Source of the DNA: CAYTNY01 sp964439215
Lineage (GTDB): Bacteria > Oederibacteriota > PGYV01 > CAYTNY01
Direction of reading: 5' to 3'
Length of the DNA stretch: 37,797 nucleotides
NCBI GenBank assembly: GCA_964439215.1
Contig: CAYTNY010000014.1
Span: forward strand, 1 to 37,797
Shown: piece by piece, positions 7,578-16,285 of the stretch
How the letters are laid out: each line of letters begins with the position of its first letter
Position numbering within the stretch: the stretch's first letter is position 1
Translations under genes and position numbers: made by a program
The notes under the pieces: model-generated
Told to the model about the DNA's origin: nothing
The model's input: the letters and a program-made list of their open reading frames with translations, nothing else
Database searches by the model: none

Positions 7578-8405
7578 ATGAATCCGAAATATAATTATAC
7601 AGATATGCATCTGCATTCAAAGTTTTCATGGGACGCACAGCAGACAATAGATGAAATAATAGAGAGCGCGGAAAAAGCCGGCGTATTGTATGCGGGAGTA
7701 GCCGAGCACATAGATTTTCCCGCGGACCACAGGCGCCCGGCCGCAGCCTTTGACTTTAGGGGATATTCCGATGCTGTTGAAAAAGCCGGGAAAAAATTTC
7801 CGGGAATAAGAAAAGGCATAGAAGCGGGAGAGCCGTATCTTTTTAAAGATGCATTTGAGGAATTTATAAAAGAAAAAGAAATAGATTATATACTTGGCTC
7901 TGTGCACAGGGTGGGGAAGCTTACACCTGTTTATGACAGTTATTTTTCGGCGCATGATAATTATGATAAAGCGTATGCGCTGTATTTTGAAGAAGTGAAA
8001 AAGCTTGTGAGTTACGGAAATTTTGATATTGCCGCGCATTTAAATATAGTTCACAGGAGAGGGGCGGAGTTCAACAGGGATTTTACTTATGAGAAATTTA
8101 AAACAATTATAGACGAAATACTGAAGATTATGGTGGACAACAATGTAGGGCTTGAAGTAAATACGTCCGGATTAAGATATTCCGCGGAAAACATTCTGCC
8201 GGATGCCGAAATAATAAAAGCGTATATGAATTTCGGCGGAGATATTATTACAGTAGGGTCGGATGCGCATACGCAGGATGAGATATTTTTTGGACTGGAA
8301 AAAGCTTTTGAAATACTTGAAAGCCTGGGCGCGGAGCATACGGCTGTTTTTGATAAAAGAAAACCGGTAAAGATCCCCCTGCTTAAAGAAGGAGCGCCGG
8401 AATGA
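7578..8405 (+). CDS. PHP-domain phosphoesterase, histidinol-phosphatase-like
   Basis: The 275-residue protein carries the metal-binding motifs of the PHP family in order: HLHSKFSWD near the N-terminus, AEHIDF, GSVHRV, AAHLN, LEVNTSGLR and GSDAH near the C-terminus. PHP enzymes hydrolyse phosphate esters with two or three metal ions; this size and motif set match HisJ/HisK-type histidinol phosphatases, but no other his gene is nearby, so the substrate is open. ACGGAGA at 7564-7570 supports ATG 7578 rather than an in-frame ATG at 7521. The stop overlaps the next start (ATGA at 8402-8405), implying translational coupling with the cupin-HAD gene. Confidence 0.9.
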   Translation: MNPKYNYTDMHLHSKFSWDAQQTIDEIIESAEKAGVLYAGVAEHIDFPADHRRPAAAFDFRGYSDAVEKAGKKFPGIRKGIEAGEPYLFKDAFEEFIKEKEIDYILGSVHRVGKLTPVYDSYFSAHDNYDKAYALYFEEVKKLVSYGNFDIAAHLNIVHRRGAEFNRDFTYEKFKTIIDEILKIMVDNNVGLEVNTSGLRYSAENILPDAEIIKAYMNFGGDIITVGSDAHTQDEIFFGLEKAFEILESLGAEHTAVFDKRKPVKIPLLKEGAPE

Positions 8406-9406
8406 TATATAAAAAGAACATAGAGCAGGCAAAACCGTTTATAACACGGGATTCATCAATTATCAGAACCGTGATTGACGCTTTGAATGCACCGGTGAAA
8501 AAAGTATCGCTTGCAGAGGCTTCCCTGAAAACAGGAAAAGCTACAATGGAGCATTATCATTCCAAAACAGAGGAAATATATTATTTTACCGCAGGAACGG
8601 GGGAAATGAGCATCAACGGAAAAAAGACCGCGGTGAAAAAAGGCGATGGTGTACTGATACCCGCGTTTTCCAGGCACCGGGTTGAAAATAGGGGAAAAAA
8701 CACGCTGAGATTTTTATGCTGCTGCGGCCCTCCTTATTCACACAGGGATACGGTAATAACCGGATACAACATAAAAATGGCTGTGTTTGATTTTGACGGC
8801 ACGCTTGTTGATTCAATAATGGATATACATTTCACCGCAAATCAGATGGCCCGGGAATACGGAATGAAGCCTGTTTCTGTTGAAAAGGTAAAAAAAGCCG
8901 TGGGCGCCGGGCTTCATATTTTTCTCAAAAAAATATTCGGCAAAACCGGCAGGGATCCCGGAAAACTGAAAGAACATTATGCAGAAATATACAATAAGCA
9001 TTATAAGGATCATGTCAGGCCGTATAAAAACGTAAAAAAAACACTTGAAGAGCTGAAAAAGAAAAAAATAAAAACAGCCATAGTGTCAAACAAATCGCGT
9101 GTCTTTATAAAAAAAATATTAAAACATCTGGAGCTGGATAAATATTTTGCTGAAATAATAGGCAAGGGAGACCTGAAAAAGGATAAACCGCATCCGTTCC
9201 CTTATTTTTATCTGATGAAAAAATACGGCATAGACAAAGATGAAATGATTATGGCCGGCGACAGTATTTATGACATAGAATCAGCCAAACAGGCGGGTAT
9301 ATATTCCATGTTCCTTACATATGGATACGGAAATTACAGGGAAGTAATGAAGCGGAGACCGGATATAAAAAGCGCGGATATTTTTGATATTGCAGGGCTT
9401 GTCTGA
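8402..9406 (+). CDS. cupin-HAD phosphatase fusion protein
   Basis: Residues 1-118 form a small cupin with the usual metal ligands His51, His53, Glu57 or Glu58, and His92. Residues 126-334 form a HAD hydrolase similar to phosphoglycolate phosphatase: nucleophile and acid Asp130/Asp132 in FDFDGTLVDS, motif II VSNK, motif III lysine in KDKPHP, and motif IV GDSIYD. I do not know this exact fusion. The junction holds an out-of-frame TAATAA at 8754-8759, just where a lone cupin would end, and a Met at residue 126 where a lone HAD would begin. A recent fusion by a small indel, or an assembly error, is possible. It overlaps the PHP gene by 4 bases and shares one base with the permease gene, so the three belong to one operon. 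Confidence 0.85.
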   Translation: MIYKKNIEQAKPFITRDSSIIRTVIDALNAPVKKVSLAEASLKTGKATMEHYHSKTEEIYYFTAGTGEMSINGKKTAVKKGDGVLIPAFSRHRVENRGKNTLRFLCCCGPPYSHRDTVITGYNIKMAVFDFDGTLVDSIMDIHFTANQMAREYGMKPVSVEKVKKAVGAGLHIFLKKIFGKTGRDPGKLKEHYAEIYNKHYKDHVRPYKNVKKTLEELKKKKIKTAIVSNKSRVFIKKILKHLELDKYFAEIIGKGDLKKDKPHPFPYFYLMKKYGIDKDEMIMAGDSIYDIESAKQAGIYSMFLTYGYGNYREVMKRRPDIKSADIFDIAGLV

Positions 9407-10326
9407 TGGTCATTATAAACAGTATACTGCCTGCGTTTGTAATAATAGGGCTTGGTTTTTTTCTGAAAAAAAAGGGCCTTATAGAGGAATGCACGGATAA
9501 ATTCCTGAATGATCTTGCTTATTATGTCGTGCTGCCCGCGATGATCTTTGCCAGTATTTATAAACTTCCGTTCGGAGATATCTTTAACGGCAGGATCGTA
9601 ATAGGGCTCTATATTGTTTCTTTTTCTGTTTTTCTTTTTTCCGCGGGTGCGGCTTATTTTTTAAAAAGAGAAAAACGCGGGGGGTTTGCAACCAGCGCCT
9701 TCAGGTCCAATATTGCGTATATAGGATTTCCTCTGGCATTGAGCCTTTACGGCGAAAGCGGACTTGCGAAAATAAGCGTTATAACAGGTTTTATCGCGCC
9801 TTTTATAATAGGTCTGTCCATAATATATCTGAGCCTGATTGAAAAAAAAGAATACAAAAAAGAAAATCCCGCGGCAATGGTATTTAAGGATCCTCTTATA
9901 ATAACCTGTATAGCCGCGCTTTTATTTTCTTATTATAATCTGAAAATGCCGGTATTTATGTTCAATACCATAGACCTGATAGCGCTTATGGGCGCGCCTC
10001 TTATGCTTATAACAGTGGGAAGCGGCCTGAAAATAGAATCAATAAAAAACGACAGATTTAATCTTATTTTTATATCGCTGATAAAACTTATGCTTCTTCC
10101 TTTAATGAGCTTTCTGATGTTTAAATATATTATAGTAATAACAGATCCTGTTGATTTTAATATTGCGGTTCTTACTTTTACTTTTCCGACAGCGCTTTCG
10201 TCATACGTGCTTGTGAAAAAATATAAAGGGGATTACCATCTTACTTCATCAGCAATAACAGTTACAACCGTGTTGTCTTTGTTTTCAATATCAATATGGC
10301 TCTGGATACTTACGTCAATTCATTAA
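9406..10326 (+). CDS. AEC-family permease (auxin efflux carrier/malate permease type)
   Basis: A 306-residue inner-membrane protein with about ten hydrophobic segments in two halves, beginning LPAFVIIGLGFFLKKKGLI, and with the conserved FRSNIAYIGFPLALSLYGE and TFPTALSSYVLVKKY segments of the AEC family. Known bacterial members move organic acids such as malate; substrate here is unknown. The start codon overlaps the stop of the cupin-HAD gene (TGATG), so translation is probably coupled. A weak hairpin CCTTT/AAAGG around 10391-10406 with a T-rich tail could end the operon. Confidence 0.9.
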   Translation: MVIINSILPAFVIIGLGFFLKKKGLIEECTDKFLNDLAYYVVLPAMIFASIYKLPFGDIFNGRIVIGLYIVSFSVFLFSAGAAYFLKREKRGGFATSAFRSNIAYIGFPLALSLYGESGLAKISVITGFIAPFIIGLSIIYLSLIEKKEYKKENPAAMVFKDPLIITCIAALLFSYYNLKMPVFMFNTIDLIALMGAPLMLITVGSGLKIESIKNDRFNLIFISLIKLMLLPLMSFLMFKYIIVITDPVDFNIAVLTFTFPTALSSYVLVKKYKGDYHLTSSAITVTTVLSLFSISIWLWILTSIH

Positions 10327-10425
10327 AACTTCCAAAAACACGTGAAAATCGGTAAATTTATGTTTAAAAAAGGGTACTGTTCTGAAAAAGCCTTTATTTT
10401 AAAAGGTATTTTACGAAATAAAGAA

Positions 10426-10494
10426 TGTGGGAAAATTGTGGAAAACATATCCGGATTAAGCTATATTTTATAGTTATTTAATAGATTTTCCACA
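10426..10494. promoter_or_regulatory. three DnaA-box-like sites upstream of guaB
   Basis: TGTGGGAAA (10426-10434) and TGTGGAAAA (10437-10445) are spaced 11 bp apart, and an inverted TTTTCCACA lies at 10486-10494. The last two differ from the DnaA-box consensus TTATCCACA by one base, the first by two. The second and third form a 10-bp inverted repeat (TTGTGGAAAA 10436-10445, TTTTCCACAA 10486-10495). In E. coli the gua operon is reported to respond to DnaA, so a link between replication and GTP synthesis is conceivable. Confidence 0.35.
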
Positions 10495-10560
10495 AAATCA
10501 ACAAAAACAACAGGTTTCATCATGCGGTAATAAAGTATCTGAGAAAAAAATTAAAACAAT

Positions 10561-10589
10561 TTGACTATAAAAATAAAATGTGATATTTT
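10561..10589 (+). promoter_or_regulatory. guaB: promoter of guaB
   Basis: TTGACT (10561-10566), 17 bp, TATTTT (10584-10589) preceded by TGTGA. Transcription near 10596 gives a very short leader containing only the GAAAGGAG ribosome-binding site (10595-10602). Confidence 0.6.
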
Positions 10590-10612
10590 AAATAGAAAGG
10601 AGAAAAAAATCC

Positions 10613-12100
10613 ATGATGAAAAAATCCGCATCAACTTCAAATAAAGTAATAAAACAGGGCCTGACATTTGACGACGTACTTCTTGTGCCGCAAAAATCAG
10701 GGGTGCTTCCGAAAGATGCTGATACAAAAACAAAATTATCAGCAGGAATAAGCCTGAATATACCTGTTGTCTCCGCGGCCATGGATTCGGTTACGGAAGC
10801 AAAAATGGCGATTGCAATGGCGCAGGTGGGCGGGATAGGCGTAATTCATAAAAACCTGACAATAGAAGAACAGGCCTCGGAAGTTGACAAAGTAAAAAGA
10901 TCCGAAAGCGGTATGATCAAAGATCCATATACGCTTGATCCTGAAGCTACGGTTATGCAGGCGGTGGAAGCCATGACGCATCATAAAATATCCGGCTTTC
11001 CCATAACAAAAGGCAAAAAACTTGTGGGGATATTAACGAACCGCGACTTAAGATTTGTCAAGAACAAGAAACAGAAAGTAAAAGAATTAATGACGCCGAA
11101 AGACCGGCTTATTACGGCAAAAACCGGGATTAATATTTCCAAAGCACAGGAAATTCTGCATAAAAGCAGAATAGAAAAGCTTCCTGTGGTGAATAAAAAT
11201 TTTGAGCTGAGAGGGCTCATTACAATAAAAGACATAGAAAAAAAGCTGAAGTTCCCGAACGCGACAAAGGACAAATACGGCAGACTGCGCACCGCTGCCG
11301 CAATAGGCCCGTCCGGTGATTTTATTGAAAGGGCGGTAATGCTGGCTGACGCGGGAGTTGACGCGTTTGTGATTGATACGGCGCACGGGCATTCGGATAA
11401 TGTGGCTAAAGCAGTAAAAGAAATAAAAAGAAGGTTCGGCGGAATTGACGTTATCGCGGGAAATATAGCAACATACGAGGCGGCAAAAGAACTTATAAGA
11501 GCCGGGGTTGACGCGATAAAGGTCGGAATAGGGCCGGGGTCGATATGCACCACAAGAATAATAGCGGGTATAGGCGTGCCGCAGGTAACGGCGATAATGG
11601 ACTGCGTAAAAGTCGCGCGGAAAAATAATATACCCGTAATAGCGGATGGAGGGATAAAATACAGCGGTGATGTGGTAAAAGCCATAGCATCCGGCGCTGA
11701 TTCGGTTATGCTTGGAGGGCTCCTGGCAGGGACCCAGGAATCTCCGGGTGAAACAGTGCTTCTTGAAGGCAGGCAGTTTAAGGTACACCGAGGCATGGGT
11801 TCGCTTGCCGCAATGAAAAAAAGAGGCGGCAGAGAAAGGTATTTTCAGTGGGAAGAAGAAGAAGAAAAACTTGTTCCCGAAGGAATTGAGGGAAGAGTTC
11901 CTTTCAGAGGGACCCTGTCTCTTACGGTGCATCAGCTGATGGGAGGACTGCGCTCAGGCATGGGGTACTGCGGGGTAAAGAATATCAAAGAACTGAAGAC
12001 CCGGGCGAAATTTATTCAGATAACCGGCGCGGGGCTGAAAGAAAGCCATCCGCATGATATAGCAATAACAAATGAAGCGCCGAATTACAGGGTGCAGTAA
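10613..12100 (+). CDS. guaB: IMP dehydrogenase
   Basis: GuaB oxidises IMP to XMP with NAD, the committed step of GTP synthesis. The 495-residue length is typical. Visible features are the N-terminal LTFDDVLLVPQ, two CBS domains (about residues 95-215) inserted in the TIM barrel, the catalytic loop GIGPGSICTTR with nucleophile Cys312, the phosphate-binding DGGIKYSGD, and the mobile-flap region with HRGMGSLAAM. GAAAGGAG at 10595-10602 points to the first of two adjacent ATGs. guaA follows after 25 bases. Confidence 0.98.
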   Translation: MMKKSASTSNKVIKQGLTFDDVLLVPQKSGVLPKDADTKTKLSAGISLNIPVVSAAMDSVTEAKMAIAMAQVGGIGVIHKNLTIEEQASEVDKVKRSESGMIKDPYTLDPEATVMQAVEAMTHHKISGFPITKGKKLVGILTNRDLRFVKNKKQKVKELMTPKDRLITAKTGINISKAQEILHKSRIEKLPVVNKNFELRGLITIKDIEKKLKFPNATKDKYGRLRTAAAIGPSGDFIERAVMLADAGVDAFVIDTAHGHSDNVAKAVKEIKRRFGGIDVIAGNIATYEAAKELIRAGVDAIKVGIGPGSICTTRIIAGIGVPQVTAIMDCVKVARKNNIPVIADGGIKYSGDVVKAIASGADSVMLGGLLAGTQESPGETVLLEGRQFKVHRGMGSLAAMKKRGGRERYFQWEEEEEKLVPEGIEGRVPFRGTLSLTVHQLMGGLRSGMGYCGVKNIKELKTRAKFIQITGAGLKESHPHDIAITNEAPNYRVQ

Positions 12101-12125
12101 GTAAAAAAAAGAAAAGGAAAAAAAA

Positions 12126-13658
12126 ATGAAAAAAAACGATATTATACTTGTCCTTGATTTCGGATCACAGTACACACAGCTTATAGCGCGGCGCATAAGG
12201 GACCTGAAAGTGTACTCGGAAGTGCATCCTTTTAATATGAAAATTGAAGAAATAAAAAAACTGGCTCCCGCGGGAATAATTCTTTCAGGCGGCCCTTCAA
12301 GCATATACGATAAAAAACCGCCCCTGCCGGATATGAGGATATTTGAGCTCGGCGTGCCTGTTTTGGGCATATGCTACGGGCTGCAGGTTATTTGCAGAAA
12401 ATACAAAGGCAGAATAAAAGCCGCGGACCACAGAGAATATGGTTTTGCGCGGCTGAACATACAGGAAAACGCTATTTTTAAAGGGATAACAAAACAGCAG
12501 ACAGTGTGGATGAGCCACGGAGACAAAATGGCTTCACTGCCGAAGAATTTCTCTGTTATAGCATCAACCTCAAACTCAAAGTACGCGGCGATATTCGGTG
12601 AAAAATATAATGTTTACGGCGTTCAGTTTCATCCGGAGGTTGTGCATACAAAAAGCGGACGGGCTGTTTTGAGAAATTTTATTGCGATATGCGGCGCAAG
12701 AAGAAATTGGACAGCTGAGGCATATATTGAAAGAACAGTAAGGGAAATAAGAGAGGAAGCAGGAGATAAAAAAGTTATATGCGGTGTTTCGGGAGGAGTT
12801 GACTCAACGGTTGCCGCCGCTCTTATATATAAAGCCATAGGCCGGCAGCTTACCAGTGTATTTGTAAACAACGGTGTTCTCAGGCTTAAAGAGGAAAAAA
12901 AGGTCATAAAAATGTTTAAAGAACTGAAAATGCCGGTGAGATATGTTGATGAAGAGGCCGCATTTTTAAAAAAACTTAAAGGGGTTTCTGATCCTGAAAA
13001 GAAAAGAAAGATTATAGGAAATTATTTTATAGAGGTATTTGACAAGGAAGTGAAAAAACTGGGAAAATATGATTTTCTGGCGCAGGGAACCATATATCCA
13101 GACATGATAGAAAGTGTTTCGGTTAAAGGGCCTTCGGTAACAATAAAATCACATCATAATGTGGGCGGGCTGCCGGCTAAAATGAAGCTGAAACTGATTG
13201 AACCGCTGAAATATCTTTTTAAAGACGAGGTAAGAAAGATCGGCAGAACAATGGGGCTGCCCGAACATGTTTTGATGAGGCAGCCTTTTCCCGGGCCGGG
13301 TCTTGCGGTAAGAGTGCTTGGTGATATTACAAAAGAAAAACTTGACGTACTGCGCAGAGCTGATGATATAATAGTTGAAGAAATCAAAAAAGCCGGACTT
13401 TATCATAAAATATGGCAGACATTCGGTGTTCTTCTGCCCGTGAAAACCGTGGGGGTAATGGGCGATAAAAGAACCTATGAAAACGCGCTGGCTGTCAGAG
13501 CGGTTAATTCAAAGGACGCAATGACGGCGGAGTGGGTTAAGCTGCCGTATGAACTTCTGAATATTTTAAGTTCAAGAATAATAAATGAGGTAAAAGGCAT
13601 CAACCGTGTGGTATTTGATATTTCAAACAAACCGCCGGGAACAATAGAGTGGGAATAA
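12126..13658 (+). CDS. guaA: GMP synthase, glutamine-hydrolysing
   Basis: GuaA converts XMP to GMP using glutamine and ATP. The 510-residue protein has the class I glutamine amidotransferase domain first, with LVLDFGSQYTQLIARR at the N-terminus, nucleophile Cys83 in GICYGLQ and the His-Glu pair in QFHPEVVH. The ATP-pyrophosphatase domain follows with its P-loop SGGVDST (222-228), and the dimerisation domain ends with the canonical KPPGTIEWE. It forms an operon with guaB, together making GMP from IMP. The ribosome-binding site is a modest AAAGGA in an A-rich stretch. Confidence 0.98.
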   Translation: MKKNDIILVLDFGSQYTQLIARRIRDLKVYSEVHPFNMKIEEIKKLAPAGIILSGGPSSIYDKKPPLPDMRIFELGVPVLGICYGLQVICRKYKGRIKAADHREYGFARLNIQENAIFKGITKQQTVWMSHGDKMASLPKNFSVIASTSNSKYAAIFGEKYNVYGVQFHPEVVHTKSGRAVLRNFIAICGARRNWTAEAYIERTVREIREEAGDKKVICGVSGGVDSTVAAALIYKAIGRQLTSVFVNNGVLRLKEEKKVIKMFKELKMPVRYVDEEAAFLKKLKGVSDPEKKRKIIGNYFIEVFDKEVKKLGKYDFLAQGTIYPDMIESVSVKGPSVTIKSHHNVGGLPAKMKLKLIEPLKYLFKDEVRKIGRTMGLPEHVLMRQPFPGPGLAVRVLGDITKEKLDVLRRADDIIVEEIKKAGLYHKIWQTFGVLLPVKTVGVMGDKRTYENALAVRAVNSKDAMTAEWVKLPYELLNILSSRIINEVKGINRVVFDISNKPPGTIEWE

Positions 13659-13698
13659 TAAAAAAGCTGAATAAAATTTAAACAGCGGGGTAGGAAAA

Positions 13699-15720
13699 GT
13701 GATTTCTTTCGGCAGGCACATATGCAATGATTTCAGGATAGCTTCTGAAAAAGAGTGGATAATTACAAATGAAAACGGGAGTTATGCTTCATCAACCATC
13801 TTAATGACAAATACCAGAAAGCATCACGGCATGCTTGTGGCGAAATTTCCGGGTATAGACAACAGGATAGTTCTTTTTCCGAACTGCGACGAGGAAATAG
13901 AAACAGCCGGCAATATATACCATATATCAACACATAAGTACAAAAAAACCGTATTTCCGAAAGGTTATGCACTGCTGGAAAATTTCAGCCTGAAGGATGA
14001 TGTTGTCACGTTTTTATATCTTATAGACAATATAAGGCTGAAAAAAGATATTTCAATGATGAAGGACTCAAATACTACCATTGTAACTTATACCGTGCTC
14101 ACTCCGGAGTCAAAGATCAAACTCAGAGTAAGGCCGCTTATTGCTTTCAGGGAAGCCGACCATCTTGTAAAGGAAATGCCGATATTTGACCCGGATGTTG
14201 AAAAAATCAGTGATGAAAAAATAAAAGTGCATGCGTATATGAACCTGCCGCCGGCTTATATATATAATCCTCAAAAAGGAAACTTAAAAATGGAAGGTAT
14301 GTGGTACAGGGATTTCTTTTATATAAAAGAGGATCAGTCCGGATTTGACGCGGTAGAGGACCTTTACAATATAGGAACCATAGAATTTTCTCTTGAATAT
14401 AATTCGCCCCATTCCCTGGTGTTTTCCACCGAAGACCTTGAAAATGTGGATGTAAATGCTTTTAAAACCAGATATAACTCTCAGATATGGAAAGTTCACC
14501 AGATATGCCAGGAAACAGGCGCATGTGTGGCGGACGAAGATTACAGAATGTCCGTACAGCAGCTTATATCCGCGGCCGAGTCATTTGTGGTAAGAGACAG
14601 CGAAAAAAAACCTTATGTTGTGGCCGGTTATCCCTGGCCCCATTACATCTGGTTCCGCGATACATTTGCGTCACTGCCCGGGCTCTTTCTTGTGCTGCAA
14701 AAATATGAAGAAGCAAGAGAAATTCTGGTAAATGCAGTTGATTTTGAAAGAAACGGTCTTTTGCCGCTTAATATGACAATGGATAAAAATGAAATTAAAT
14801 ATGATTCTGTTGATACTACGTTATGGTTTTTTTACGCATTAAACAGTTATCTGAAATATACAGGCGATTATGCTGTCGTGGGAAAAGATACGGCGTTTCT
14901 TGAAAAGATTGAATGGATAATGCATAAACATATCACCGGCGCTGATTACGGAATTCATAAAGATACGGACGGACTCTTATACGCGGGAATTTCCGGGACG
15001 CAGCTTACATGGATGGACACCAAAGTAAACGGACAGCCCGTAACTCCCAGGCAGGGAAAACCTGTGGAGATAAACGCGCTGTGGTACAACGCTGTCAGAA
15101 CAATGCAGATGATAAACGAGAAAAATAATATGAAGGAAAAAGCTATGGAATACAAAGAGCTCGGGGATCTGATATATGAAAATTTTAACAGGGAATTCTG
15201 GAATGAAGAGGGCGGTTATCTTTATGATTATATTGATTCGGGCTATTATGACGATGCGGTAAGGTCAAATCAGGTGTTTGCGATAAGTCTTCCTTATCCG
15301 CTTATAGAGGATTCGGAAAAGAAAACAAAAATAATGAATACAATTATCAAGGAGCTTTATACATCATTTGGATTAAGAACACTTTCAAATATGAATGTAA
15401 ACTTTAAAACGAAATATGACGGCAACCAGGCGTCAAGGGACCGCGCCGCGCATCAGGGAACGGTATGGGCCTGGAGTGTCGGGCATTTTGTGACCGCCTA
15501 TCTTAAAACTTACGGAAGAGGAAAAGACAGCCTTGATTTTATTGAAACTGTATATGAACCTCTTTTTGAACATCTTAAAACAGCAGGGCTTTCAACTGTT
15601 TCAGAGATGTTTGACGGCAATTTCCCTTATACGGCGCGGGGAAGGGTATCGCACGCATGGGCAGTTGCTGAAATTCTTAGATCATATATGGAAGATTTTA
15701 TAAAAGGCCCCAATGCCTGA
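13699..15720 (+). CDS. glycogen debranching enzyme (amylo-alpha-1,6-glucosidase type)
   Basis: The 673-residue protein begins with the bacterial GDE N-terminal domain (SEKEWIITNENGSYASST, RKHHGMLVA) and continues into an (alpha/alpha)6-barrel catalytic domain with VVAGYPWPHYIWFRDTFASL, QLTWMDTKVNGQPVTPRQGK, and DGNFPYTARGRVSHAWAVAE. These match the GH133-type amylo-alpha-1,6-glucosidases that remove branch stubs from glycogen. The start codon is GTG at 13699. It reads into the flavoprotein gene with an 8-base overlap and follows guaA by 40 bases, so it may share the gua transcript. No other glycogen gene is in the window. Confidence 0.92.
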   Translation: MISFGRHICNDFRIASEKEWIITNENGSYASSTILMTNTRKHHGMLVAKFPGIDNRIVLFPNCDEEIETAGNIYHISTHKYKKTVFPKGYALLENFSLKDDVVTFLYLIDNIRLKKDISMMKDSNTTIVTYTVLTPESKIKLRVRPLIAFREADHLVKEMPIFDPDVEKISDEKIKVHAYMNLPPAYIYNPQKGNLKMEGMWYRDFFYIKEDQSGFDAVEDLYNIGTIEFSLEYNSPHSLVFSTEDLENVDVNAFKTRYNSQIWKVHQICQETGACVADEDYRMSVQQLISAAESFVVRDSEKKPYVVAGYPWPHYIWFRDTFASLPGLFLVLQKYEEAREILVNAVDFERNGLLPLNMTMDKNEIKYDSVDTTLWFFYALNSYLKYTGDYAVVGKDTAFLEKIEWIMHKHITGADYGIHKDTDGLLYAGISGTQLTWMDTKVNGQPVTPRQGKPVEINALWYNAVRTMQMINEKNNMKEKAMEYKELGDLIYENFNREFWNEEGGYLYDYIDSGYYDDAVRSNQVFAISLPYPLIEDSEKKTKIMNTIIKELYTSFGLRTLSNMNVNFKTKYDGNQASRDRAAHQGTVWAWSVGHFVTAYLKTYGRGKDSLDFIETVYEPLFEHLKTAGLSTVSEMFDGNFPYTARGRVSHAWAVAEILRSYMEDFIKGPNA

Positions 15721-16285
15721 ACTGCTTATTATAACAGCAAGCCCCAGAAAAAATTCGCATACAAAGAAAATTGCGGAATATGCCGCCGCGGCTGCCGGAG
15801 AAAAAACCGCGCATATATGCGATATAACATCAAAAAAAATCAATCCCTGCATTGCGTGCGGGAAATGCAGGGAAACTTTTACGTGCTTTAGAAAAGACGA
15901 CGCTCAAGAAATAATCAATAAAATAAAAAAAGCTTCAAAGTTTATCGTTGTATCCCCGGTTTATTTTTCGGGAGTGCCGTCCCAGTTCAAAGCGTTTATT
16001 GACAGAAATCAGCCTGTATGGGAAAGGAACATCAAAAGAAAAAAATTTAAAACAGCGGAAAAAAGAGGTATAATTATTCTGCTTGCGGGCGGCCGGAATC
16101 CCGGTGATTTTATGCCGGCAAAAAGAGAAATAACAGCGCTGTATAAAACAAACGGCATCAAGCCTGCAGGCGCCGTATTTATTAAAGGAACCGACAGTAT
16201 AAAAGATATACAGAAAGAAAAAGGCATTAAACCGCGGATAAAAAAAGCGGTTGCGGCGCTTGGGGACGATCGGAGAAAAAAATGA
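15713..16285 (+). CDS. iron-sulfur flavoprotein, NADPH-dependent FMN reductase fold
   Basis: A 190-residue flavodoxin-like protein with the FMN phosphate loop near the N-terminus (TASPRKNSHTKK) and the compact cluster motif Cys46-X2-Cys49-X2-Cys52-X5-Cys58. This cysteine spacing is typical of Isf-type iron-sulfur flavoproteins of anaerobes, which pass electrons between a 4Fe-4S cluster and FMN. The segment VVSPVYFSGVPSQFKAFIDR is the standard FMN-binding second half. The physiological partner is unknown. Its start overlaps the debranching enzyme by 8 bases and its stop overlaps the recombinase start (ATGA). Confidence 0.9.
   Translation: MPELLIITASPRKNSHTKKIAEYAAAAAGEKTAHICDITSKKINPCIACGKCRETFTCFRKDDAQEIINKIKKASKFIVVSPVYFSGVPSQFKAFIDRNQPVWERNIKRKKFKTAEKRGIIILLAGGRNPGDFMPAKREITALYKTNGIKPAGAVFIKGTDSIKDIQKEKGIKPRIKKAVAALGDDRRKK

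Noticed and set aside
11087..11932. Long antisense open frames over guaB (also 10981-11796).
   Set aside because: They mirror the codon pattern of guaB, lack ribosome-binding sites and have no family resemblance; guaB itself is certain.
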